Assembly: GCA_016709845.1 (NCBI GenBank)
Contig: JADJMA010000009.1
Location: 62,001 to 126,000 of the forward strand
DNA: 64,000 bases
Source: Flammeovirgaceae bacterium
GTDB lineage: Bacteria > Bacteroidota > Bacteroidia > Cytophagales > Cyclobacteriaceae
Reading direction: 5' to 3'
Within the stretch, counting starts at the first letter, position 1; each line of letters starts with the position of its first letter. The notes under the pieces were generated by a model. That model was not told the origin of the DNA and did not search any database. It was given only the letters and a program-made list of their open reading frames with translations. Position numbers and translations under genes: made by a program. Of the stretch, positions 9,615 to 19,065 are shown piece after piece.

Positions 9615-9622
9615 TAACTTTG
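9615..9622 (+). promoter_or_regulatory. Possible TAnnTTTG promoter box before the permease gene
   Basis: TAACTTTG matches the Bacteroidota -7 consensus TAnnTTTG and lies about 22 bp before the preferred ATG at 9644. No convincing TTTG box is seen at the expected distance upstream, so the call is weak. Confidence 0.3.
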
Positions 9623-9643
9623 TTACTGACAAACCCTATACCA

Positions 9644-12007
9644 ATGTTTCTCCATAACCTCAAGCTTGCCTTTCGCTCCATTCTTCGAAAGAAAGGTTAT
9701 TCTCTTACCTCAATCTTGGGTTTGGCTGTGGGTATGGCCTGTTGTCTCGTGATTACACTTTTTGTTTTAGATGAACTTAGTTATGATCAATACCATGTAA
9801 ATAAAGACAGTATTTATCGTCTGGTAACAACGTCAGGTCATTCGGGAAATTCACAAGCAAAAATTGCGGGTCGTTGGGGATTAGCAGCTAAAGAAGAGAT
9901 TCCTGAAGTTGAAGATATGACGCGCATCGTTCCTGCCGGACAAATGCTTTTCAAGAAAGATGACAAACTGTTTTACGAAACACTCGGACGATACGCGGAC
10001 TCTACCACATTTAATGTCTTCAGTTATCCATTAATTGAGGGCAATTCACAAACCGCTTTGACTGCTCCCCATAGTGTTGTACTAACAAAATCACTTAAAG
10101 AAAAGTGTTTCGGAAACGAGTCGGGAATCGGGCAAACTATAACCATAAACGAAGAGGAGTTTCTGGTAACAGGAGTTATGGAAGATGTTCCCTTGAATTC
10201 TCATTTTATGTTCACCTATCTGCTGTCTATGAGCAGTTATCAACACCCGGACAAAGACGATTGGTTACGATGGAATCAATACTATACGTATCTGTTAGTG
10301 CGTAATGGAAGTTCAATAGAAGAGATTCCCTCTAAGATGAGTGCCATCCTCCTTAAAAACCTGGGTGCTGATTATGCCAATAACTACACTCCTTTCCTTC
10401 AGCCTCTAACCAGCATTCATTTACACTCGCATTTGTTTCGCGAGATGAATCCCAATTCCGATGTCACTTATATTTATGTCTTTTCCTCCATCGCCATTCT
10501 AATTCTGCTTATTTCTGCCGCTAACTTTATCAATCTCACAACCGCACAAGCCAGTACACGCGCCAAAGAAATTGGTGTTCGAAAAGTGAGTGGCGCTTAC
10601 CGCAAGCAACTGATCTATCAGTTTCTAACTGAGGCGTCAGTAATTGGGCTAATCAGCCTGACCTTAGCACAACTATTAACATACGCAACACTTCCGTTGG
10701 TAAACACCTTAACCGACAAAAATTTACAAGTAGATTATGTCCATCAGCCCATCACTTTATTTATCATGGTCGGTGTCGCGATATTTATTTCAATACTGGC
10801 TGGCAGTTATCCTGCATTTTATTTGTCATCCCTCAAACCTTCGTTAGTGATTAAAGGCAAGTGGTCGCCTGGTGGAAAAAATATTCTAAGAAAAAGTTTA
10901 GTCACTTTTCAATTTGCCTTGTCATCACTGTTAATTATTGCAGCCATTATTATTCAACAACAAATCTATTTTATTAAAACACGACCCTTGGGGTTTGATC
11001 CTGAACAAATCCTGACAGTCCCCATTCAAACCGATTATCTGAAAACGAATCATGAAACAGTAAGAAAGGAGCTGGAAGCAATTCCGGGTGTATTGAGTGT
11101 CTCCATTTCGGGAAATCAACCCGGTGGAAGTGACTGGGGCATTCCGGCACTAGCCGCAGGATTTACGGATGAGAACATGCCCACCTTGCGGGTGATGGCG
11201 ATTGACGCAGGCTTCTTTAAAACATTTGGAATGGAAATACTGAGTGGCCGATCGTTTGATGATGAACATAACTCTGACAGCGCTGCATACTTAATTAATG
11301 AAGAAGCCGCCCGGCAACTGGACTGGACGGATCCAATAAACAAAACAATCAGTATGACAGCGGTTGGCCGACAAGCGGGGTCTGTAATTGGTGTAGTAAA
11401 AGATTTTCACTTTCGGTCCATGCATGAGAAAATTGGACCAATGGTTTTCTACATGCCACCTGTCAGCTGGTATACTCAGTATTCAATCAAGATAGATGCA
11501 TCCGGCACGCAACAAATTATAAAATCGATTGAACTAAAATGGACTGTGCTCGATCCTGATAGACCCTTTGCTTTTTCATTTTTTGATGAAGGGTATAACC
11601 TGCTTTACCAACAGGAAAGCAGCTTAGCGAAAATTGTTAATTACTTCACCGTAATTGGTATGTTACTCGCATGCCTGGGATTGTACAGCCTCGCTTCATT
11701 AATAACAGAACAGCGAACAAAAGAAATAGGAATCCGAAAAGTAATTGGAGCCAGTGCTAAGCAAATTGTAGTGATGCTTTCGAAACAATATCTGATTCTC
11801 GTGTTGATTGGATTTATCGTTGCACTTCCGATAGCGTTATGGGCACTTAACCAATGGCTGCAAACTTTTGCTTACCACGACAATTTTAATGTGATCATGA
11901 TTGCTTCCGGATGTGGTCTCTTGATACTAGTGTCTTTGATGACGGTTGGCTATCGTTCCTGGCGAGCCGCTGTTAGTAATCCGGTTAAATCATTGAGAGC
12001 CGAGTAG
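9644..12007 (+). CDS. ABC transporter permease, MacB/FtsX type
   Basis: I choose the ATG at 9644 (MFLHNLKLAFRSILRKKGYS) over an upstream TTG at 9620, since the sequence then matches the usual start of this family. About 787 residues: first TM (SILGLAVGMACCLVITLFVL), a MacB-type periplasmic domain to about residue 280, three TMs with the FtsX signature (ARAKEIGVRKVSGAYRKQL), a second periplasmic domain, then a second FtsX unit (TKEIGIRKVIGASAKQI) and the terminal SNPVKSLRAE. The frame is intact. Such permeases usually work with a separate LolD/MacB-like ATPase, which is not nearby. Substrate is unknown. It lacks the N-terminal prefix domain of the two PadR-linked paralogues. Confidence 0.92.
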   Translation: MFLHNLKLAFRSILRKKGYSLTSILGLAVGMACCLVITLFVLDELSYDQYHVNKDSIYRLVTTSGHSGNSQAKIAGRWGLAAKEEIPEVEDMTRIVPAGQMLFKKDDKLFYETLGRYADSTTFNVFSYPLIEGNSQTALTAPHSVVLTKSLKEKCFGNESGIGQTITINEEEFLVTGVMEDVPLNSHFMFTYLLSMSSYQHPDKDDWLRWNQYYTYLLVRNGSSIEEIPSKMSAILLKNLGADYANNYTPFLQPLTSIHLHSHLFREMNPNSDVTYIYVFSSIAILILLISAANFINLTTAQASTRAKEIGVRKVSGAYRKQLIYQFLTEASVIGLISLTLAQLLTYATLPLVNTLTDKNLQVDYVHQPITLFIMVGVAIFISILAGSYPAFYLSSLKPSLVIKGKWSPGGKNILRKSLVTFQFALSSLLIIAAIIIQQQIYFIKTRPLGFDPEQILTVPIQTDYLKTNHETVRKELEAIPGVLSVSISGNQPGGSDWGIPALAAGFTDENMPTLRVMAIDAGFFKTFGMEILSGRSFDDEHNSDSAAYLINEEAARQLDWTDPINKTISMTAVGRQAGSVIGVVKDFHFRSMHEKIGPMVFYMPPVSWYTQYSIKIDASGTQQIIKSIELKWTVLDPDRPFAFSFFDEGYNLLYQQESSLAKIVNYFTVIGMLLACLGLYSLASLITEQRTKEIGIRKVIGASAKQIVVMLSKQYLILVLIGFIVALPIALWALNQWLQTFAYHDNFNVIMIASGCGLLILVSLMTVGYRSWRAAVSNPVKSLRAE

Positions 12008-12031
12008 AAGAATTTTACGAACAAATAAAAA

Positions 12032-13711
12032 CTATCTGTCAGGTTGAGCCTGTCGAAACCTGACATCACTAAAAACCACAGTCTTTCCATTGTTTACCTT
12101 CATGTAGGCTGAAAAAGAAGTCATTGATTCTTGCCGGAAGAGATTCACATGCTCCATGGCCTCCTCCATAATGGACTGTGCTTCTTCATTATTGGCTAAC
12201 GTGGCATAAGCTCCAATTAAATCAAACAACACCCAAGGGTGCCGATTGGAAAGTTGCGCAGCAACAGTGAGTATCTCAATTGCTTCTTTCTCGTAACCAA
12301 GACTCAGATAACATAACCCTGCCGCTCGATGAGCCATAAACGACCCACCATCTTTATCCATGGCAATTCTGGCTACCTTAAGTCCTTCCTCATATTTTCC
12401 TTTATGCATAAGCGAGTACGCCTGAAGAAAGTGCGGAACACTCCCTATCGACTCTTCTTCGATTTCCTCAAGCCCACGTTATCTGCGTTAAGCAGTTATT
12501 GAATTATTTATCGCAAAGGACGTATTTGGATTGATGCCAAAGACTTTTCTGAAGTTATGTTCCGCGTCTGGCCAACTAAGTTCGTAACATAATGACACGT
12601 ACGCTAAAGGATAATACGCCTCAATAATAGCAGGATCTATGCTTAAAGCTTTCATGGCCGACTCTTTGCATTTGGAAATCGATTCTTGCAAAGGAATTAT
12701 TCCATAATAACCAAGCAAGACAGCCGCATTGGCCATTCCTGCATGCGCATCAGCAAACCCGGGTGCCAAATCAGTTGCCTGCTGAAAGCATTCCAGACTC
12801 ATCAATAAATCATTTCCACGCCTGCGCCCATGGTAACGACCTTTCCAATACAATTCTAAGGCAGCTGCGCTGGCATCGGCCTGGTGTTGAATGGACTGCT
12901 GCTCTGTTTGTTTTAATGTTATCGAGAGTGATTCACAAATCTGGGTAATTATGGAAGGCCGCAACGTGAATAATCTATCCCGATTACATTGATATTCTCC
13001 ATGCCAAACAATGGCTCCGGTTTTAGATTGCTCCAATTGAACATCAATCCCAACCTGCTCATCGGTCACAGTCATATTTCCCGTTAGTGCCATGGTAGAA
13101 ATTGATCCTGATGAGTTTGTATTTCCATCTCCATTTGGTGAAGAGAGGCCATGAATGGAAAGTCCAAGGCTCTTATTTGCTTTAGCGATGAGAATAAATC
13201 TTCTGCAAATCCTTGAGAAAGAAACTCATCCTCCTGATTATGCGATTTAAAACTAATGGCATAACCGCTATAGATTTTACCGTACTGGTATTTAACAGCA
13301 ACCCTTCCAGCAATGGGTTATGCTTCTTTGGTTCGGGAATATTTCTTGTAGGCTTATCACCCAATCGCACACTGGAAATAATTTCATGAATAGCATTAGC
13401 TACTTTGTTTATTTGATCTTTTTCCAGGCATAGCATTCGGGGTCGCAGTAGGTGCGGGAAAGAATGGGGATGAATATCAGCGTTCTGAGATGCTGGGACA
13501 ACGAACCTTCCACTTCATGATGTTCTTGTAGCCCGTCATGGGTGTTCTTATCAAAATAGATGGAAAGCTTTCCCTTCACCATAGTTTCGAGTTCAGTTTT
13601 CAAATGACTGACAAAATCCGTCACCCAGCCCTCACCCAGCCCGCCAGGGGTTTTATTGTCATTATGCCGGTAGCTGATAAAAATGTCGTGTGCTAATTCT
13701 GATTGTATCAT
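12032..13711 (-). pseudogene. TIR domain / TolB-like / TPR protein, multiply frameshifted
   Basis: Start ATG at 13711. The N terminus (DIFISYRHNDNKTPGGLGEGWV, then IFIPILSRTYCDPECYAWK) is a TIR domain; the Glu in YCDPEC is placed like the catalytic Glu of TIR NADases. Then come QINKVANAIHEII, a TolB/FlgO-like segment (VKSIAVMPL, EDEFLSQGFAEDLFSSL, ALTGNMTVTDEQVGIDVQLE) and TPR repeats. Frame breaks at about 13420, 13250 and 13177 are each repaired by one added base in an A/T run. Two losses are not: family memory suggests about 70 residues missing between AWK and the QINKV segment, and stops at 12409-12488 with TPR sequence apparently missing. Probable role is signalling or defence. Probably inactive as written. 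Confidence 0.7.
12037..12065. repeat. REP-like palindrome
   Basis: Perfect 9-bp arms TGTCAGGTT (12037-12045) and AACCTGACA (12057-12065) around an 11-base loop. It lies between two convergent genes and could act as a bidirectional transcript end. The 3' end of the TIR/TPR gene reads into it, giving the tail FRQAQPDR, a pattern typical of genes ending in such dispersed palindromes. Confidence 0.75.
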
Positions 13712-13963
13712 GGTAATTGGAAATTCTAACTACCCTCAAAATTGATTTTTAGGATTAAGAGCAACTACCCCACATGTTGCATTCATTAATACAATTGATT
13801 CATTTGATTAAATTGATATCCTTATATAGGGGTCAAATTCGTTATCTGAGCGATATTTATTAAAGTACTGTATCAAAAGTGTTAAAGGCTGTATCAATTG
13901 AAATAGTCCACGATTAATCAAGCCGCCATCTTTGGGCTACCTGAAAACAACTACTGGTTTACC

Positions 13964-14196
13964 ATGAAAACTGTCACTGATAAGGAAAAGAAAATTCTAG
14001 AACTAATCGGCCAAGGCTACTCAACGAGTCAGATTGCGGCCTCATTAACCATAAGCGTCTACTGGTTGAAAGTCATCGAAAAAATCTATTGGTGAAGTTA
14101 GATACCAAAAATGCTGCCGAACTTATATGGAAGGCCATCTCGAAGAAAATATTGAACGCACCAGCTACCGATAATGATATAGACTTAAATAAGTAA
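13964..14196 (+). pseudogene. Small LuxR-type HTH protein, one frameshift
   Basis: From the ATG at 13964 the frame reads TDKEKKILELIGQGYSTSQIAASLTISVY, then meets a stop. A one-base shift at about 14065 continues as VESHRKNLLVKLDTKNAAELIWKAIS and ends at a TAA at 14196. Together this is a complete LuxR/GerE DNA-binding domain of about 77 residues with no receiver or sensor domain. It stops 3 bp before the SusC-like gene, so it is probably co-transcribed with it. Orphan HTH proteins of this size may regulate the adjacent locus; that is inference. Too short to appear as a long open frame. Confidence 0.7.
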
Positions 14197-14199
14197 ATT

Positions 14200-17100
14200 A
14201 TGAAACCCAAGCCACGCCAAGCCCAATTGAAAGTTGTCGGTTCATTAGCGAATCAAAGGTTCACAAAGGATCACATTAATCTTTGTTGTACTCTGGTGAG
14301 TCTCCTGATTATTTTCCATTCTGGAGTTTCACTTGCACAGGATAGAGTGGTAACCGGCCGGGTTACCGGTGAATTCGATAAGCAACCCATACCCGGAGTT
14401 AATGTTATTGCAAAAGGTACAACTGTTGGCACAGTTACGGATATGGAAGGCAATTATCAGTTGAGTTTACCGGAAACAATTCAAATACTTTCATTTTCAT
14501 TTATAGGATTTAAAACTCAGGAAGTACAAATCAATGGCCGCACTTTAATTGATGTTGTATTCGCGGATGATGTCAAGCAACTTTCAGAAATAGTTGTTGC
14601 AGGAATTGGGGTGCCCACTGAAAAGCAAATGCTCGCTATTTCAGTGGAATCAGTCGGCAGTGAAAAACTTCCCATGGTGCCCACGGCCAGTATTGATCAG
14701 GCGCTTATTGGCAAAATTCCCGGAGCGCTTATCATGTCGGGTAACGGATCTCCGGGTTCCGGATCAGCATTCTCTTAAGAGGGATAAACAGTCTCAACAA
14801 AGGACAGTGCCTATGATCATGGTAGATGGTGTGCAGATGGGAGTAACCAATCTAAACTCATTGGAGCAAGCAATTCGGTGGATCGTGTCGAGGTAGTTCA
14901 GGGCGCTGCAGTGCCACTATTTATGGAGCACAGGGGCTAATAGTGTTATACAGATATTTACTAAAGAGATAAAGGTAAAATAAATGTTGACTTCTCAACC
15001 AGTGTTGCCAACAACAAGTGGCTGAATACGGGTGGGCTTGCGAGCCAATTTTCCTGATTACCTGACTAATGCTGACAATTATGTGATTGGCGCTTCCGGA
15101 GATACCCTGGTTCAAGACCCAGCTACGCTTCTCTATAATACAAATGTTGTTTGGGATCCATTTGATACAGCCGTGGTTACTAATAAACCATACAACAGAA
15201 ATTTACAGTATCACGATCACTTCAAAGAATTCTACAAAAGCGCGCTTACTACCAATTATAATCTTTCCGTATCCGGGGGTAGCGAAAATATTGATTTCAA
15301 TTTATCAGCTTCAAACAACCACCAGGAGAGTAACTTTAAAGGTGACGGGTATAACGACCGTTCCAATTTCGTTGTTAACGTAGGGATAGATCTGACTCCT
15401 AAATTAAAATTTCGGTCAATTTCTCAGTTGATTTACACAAAAAATACGGTCAATATTCACAATAAGCAGGGATTTGGTATTAATGGATTAGTCTCAGGAG
15501 TTCTGGATGCCAGGCCCTTTGCCGATTTATCAGCAAAAGATACTCAAGGGAATTTTGGCGTCAACTATGGAGACGCGGCTGGAGTTCTTCTCTATAATCC
15601 CAACTACGGTTTACAATACTCAACTACGGATGAAAAAAGATTGACCTCCTGCAAAACTTTGAATTGGATTATACACCCATCAAATTCGTTGACATCAATC
15701 TCAAATATGGAATTAATTACAGGATGCAACCCTTAAATACTCCGCTGAAAATCAATCGACAAACGCAAATTCAAATGAAACTGGTTATTGGGAATCATGG
15801 TTTAATGGTAAGACAATACTGGCGAACTATCCACCTTTGAAAATTCATTAACCTCACAGAATTTCATCGCGACCGGAACAACGGTGTTGATTTTGAGAAG
15901 GACTTTTCATAAGCATCCCTTTAAAATCTACCACCTTGTTCGGCTATGATTACCGAAGCCGCAATGAACATGATTATGATACCTACGGCCTTGGAGTTCC
16001 ATTATTACCCCCCGCCACAGCTAACCAGGCGACAACCTTCAAAATAGATAAGGACTATACGACAGATTTTGTAACCTATGGCTACTTGATCAATCAACGT
16101 TTTGATTGGGGCGATCTGGCAGGAATTTCAGCAGGGTTCCGCAGCGACTACTCTTCCGCATTCGGAAGCGGATCCAAGCCTTTTACTTTTCCCCGAGGAG
16201 ATGCGTTTGTCAGAATCTCTGGTTTTAATTTCTGGGATGGTAGTGGCGTCTCTAAAGCAATTCTCGATTGGAAGTTGCGGGGGCTTATGGCCAAGCGGGC
16301 ATTCAACCTCAGCCGTTCGACCGGTTTCCAGCGCTGAGTACAAGAACGATTGGTAATACAAACGCCTATCTGCTGGGCGCAAATCAATCCAACCCTCGTC
16401 TCAATGTTGAAGTATCCGAAGAACTTGAGGTGGGAACCGATATTCAGTTTGAAAATTTTTCTTCAAACTTGTTCAGGTCAAATACCTTATCATTTACTTA
16501 TTGGACCCGAAATACAAACAATGCAATTTTAATGTAGATGTTCCTCCTTCGTTAGGAACAGGCACCATTCTCGATAACGCGTTAACTATAGGCGCCAAAG
16601 GAATTCAGGCTTCGCTTACGAGTACTGTGGTAAGAGGCAAAAATTTTAAATGGAACTTAACTTCCAATTTTAGTAAACAAACTTCAATAATTAAATCAAT
16701 AAAAGGAGATACTGAAATCGTAGCTGGAGCTAGCGTTTTAAAAGCCGGGCAAGAAGTGGGGCAATTCTACGGCCATCTAATGCTGCACGATCTACATGAG
16801 GTTGATCCTAATACCGGTCAACCTTTTATACCGGGCGATTCTGTTGCCAACTACCAGGTGGCCAGTAATGGCTGGGTGGTGGATAAAAGAACAAAAACAC
16901 CATATATTACTCAAGGAAATTATAGTCTTGGCACTACCTTCCCCAAGTTTAACATCTCTTTCATTAACGAATTCACCTTCAGAAAATTTCTCAGCTTCGG
17001 ATTTCAAATTGATTGGGTAAACGGAGGTAAAATCTACAATGCTACCAAAAGCTGGATGTACCGGGATGGAATCCATAGTGACTACACCAAAGAAATTGAA

Positions 17101-17436
17101 ATCAACGGCCAGTCAGGTGCGTGGACTGCCTTTTACAATGGCGTATATAATGGTGTAGAACCTGCTGGAGTAAAAAACTATTTCTATGAAGATGGCTCTT
17201 TTGTGCGGCTTAGAAACGCGTATGTTGGTTTTGATGTCGCTCAATTAGTCAAAACTAAAATAAGGAAGTTGCAATTGGTACTCAGCGGTAGAAATCTACT
17301 TACCTGGACAAACTATACCGGCATGGATCCCGAAGTCAGTACTGTATTTACAAGTGGTGTACTCTATCAACGAGTTGATGACCACGTCCTGCCAAACTTC
17401 CGTTCCTATCAGGTTACGCTATATGTTGGTTTCTAA
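14200..17436 (+). pseudogene. susC-like: SusC/RagA-type TonB-dependent outer-membrane transporter, multiply frameshifted
   Basis: The span has the length and domain order of a whole SusC: signal region ending GVSLAQ, carboxypeptidase-like domain (VVTGRVTGEFDKQPIPGVNV, VGTVTDMEGNYQL), plug domain (LSEIVVAGIGV, IDQALIGKIPGALI, then in other frames TVPMIMVDGVQMGV, DRVEVVQGAA, ATIYGAQGANSVIQIFTKE) and a beta barrel ending GMDPEVSTVFTSGVLYQRVDDH and FRSYQVTLYVGF. At least ten changes of frame are needed, for example at about 14773, 14815, 14872, 15650, 16285 and 16525; those I checked need one base. It would import glycans or peptides together with the SusD-like lipoprotein. The substrate is not deducible because no CAZyme or peptidase is adjacent. 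Confidence 0.85.
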
Positions 17437-17449
17437 CTATAAATAGATC

Positions 17450-18979
17450 ATGAAAAAAATAACAGCCTCACTATTTATTATTTTGTTTTACGTTCTTACT
17501 TCTTGTCAGGACCAGCTAGACATTAAAAACCCTAATGCCCCTCAATTCTCTAATCTCGAATCGGAAACAGGAATTTTCAATTTTGCCATGGGTGGCGTTT
17601 ATGCAACACCAACTAAATATAGCGGTCCTGGCCTTCAATGGAACTTCGTGTATTCTTTACATGAGTTGATGGGCGATTTAATTGGGGCTGAGTTTGCCAA
17701 TAGTGGATCAAATCAAATCGGTTGCCCGGACCTCGTAGTGTTGGACAATGGAACACAAGTGCTAAGCCCACAAGCTCCGCCAAAACAAAAGGACTTTATC
17801 CGGCAAAGGAATCTCAATCAAAACGAGGGCAATAATCCCCTATTCTACGAGTGGGCTATCATGTACTCGATAAATAATTCTTGCAACATGACTTTGTCTG
17901 TTTTGGATGAAGTTTTGTTTTCGGGAGATGAGGCAGATATCCTAACTAAAAAAGAAGTCATAAAAGCCTGGTGTTACTTTTGGAAAGGCTTTGCTTATTC
18001 AAAATTGGCTCCATCTATATCGGGTATTATTAATGATGAAGTACTAAAAACCAACAGCCTGTATGTGACCAAGGAAGCTATTTTATTAGAAGCTGAAAAG
18101 AATTTTGCGTTATCCGAATCCATATTAAATGGACTTACCGCAGATGCAACTTATTCAGAAACACTCGGCAAATTAATTCCCAATATTTGCCAGGTGGGTA
18201 AAGGTGGAATTTTAACACCCGATATGTGGAGGCGTAACATCAACACGTTAAGAGCCCGGAATATCTGGTAAATACTGCTATCGCTTCTATGACATCAACA
18301 CAATGGAGTCAAATCCTATCCCTAACGTTAAACGGAATTCAGTCCTCTGATAAAATTTTTACAATTCGTTCCAATGCTACTGCCGACTTAATGAGCGCTT
18401 CAGGCAACGTACCGGCTCGAACAAGGATTAATGGGGCTTTCAAAGTAAGTGAAAGGTTTATTCAGGATTTTAAAACGGGAGATCTGCGTAAGACAAATAA
18501 CTTCATTCAAACTGCACCCTGGATTGGGAATGCAAACCGGGGCAACGCGTTTAACACCCGTTGGGATTTACTAAATGGAGGTGGCGGGTTAGCTGGCGTA
18601 GCCGTAATGCAAAATAGAAATGTGGGTGCCTACGAATTGTACTTGGCAGGTTTCTACGAAGAAAATGAATTGATAAGGAGCAGGGCTGGCACCAGTATCG
18701 GGTACAGGTTTATCGCAAGCATTAGCAATTGAAGAATTAAAAAGCGAACGCAGAATTGCCCTTGCGTTCCGCGCCTTATCATTTTACGATGCCAGACGGT
18801 ATGATGTAATCAATACGGGTCGTACAGGTACAGTGGTGGTGGATAATACGGGTTTTGTGAATACAAACGCCAGCATTTATTACAATTTTCTGGATTACTG
18901 GGATGTACCGGACAATGAATTGGTGTTTAATCCACCAGCACCGGGTAGCGCTCCGGTTAAAAACCCGAACGGGCTATAA
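17450..18979 (+). pseudogene. susD-like: SusD/RagB-family lipoprotein, frameshifted
   Basis: Starts 13 bp after the SusC stop with a lipoprotein signal (FIILFYVLTSCQDQLDI). SusD features follow: NLESETGIFNFAMGGVY, YEWAIMYSINNSCNMTL, KAWCYFWKGFAYSKLA and RRNINTLRARN. At about 18264 one missing base separates RARN from YLVNTAIASMTSTQWSQIL. Near 18690 the frame changes again before GTGLSQALAIEELKSERRIALAF and ends DNELVFNPPAPG. At that second site about 25 residues usually found in SusD (the segment between the IRA motif and the GTGL motif) also seem to be missing, suggesting a small deletion. Normal role: surface glycan-binding partner of SusC. Confidence 0.83.
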
Positions 18980-19065
18980 GGAGAACATGGAAGAATGATA
19001 GTAATTTTAGTAAGGGACAGTTCAAAAAAATAATCGAGCGAATACAACTTTTAAAATACAGACAA

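Larger units (their letters stand above)
9309..9643. other. Intergenic region carrying decayed sequence
   Basis: About 335 bases between the lipocalin-like gene and the permease. The first 200 bases show no coding signal or repeat that I can recognise. The right part contains the remnant of a permease gene end (9516-9581, listed separately) and, just before the intact permease, a TAnnTTTG-like box. Confidence 0.6.
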
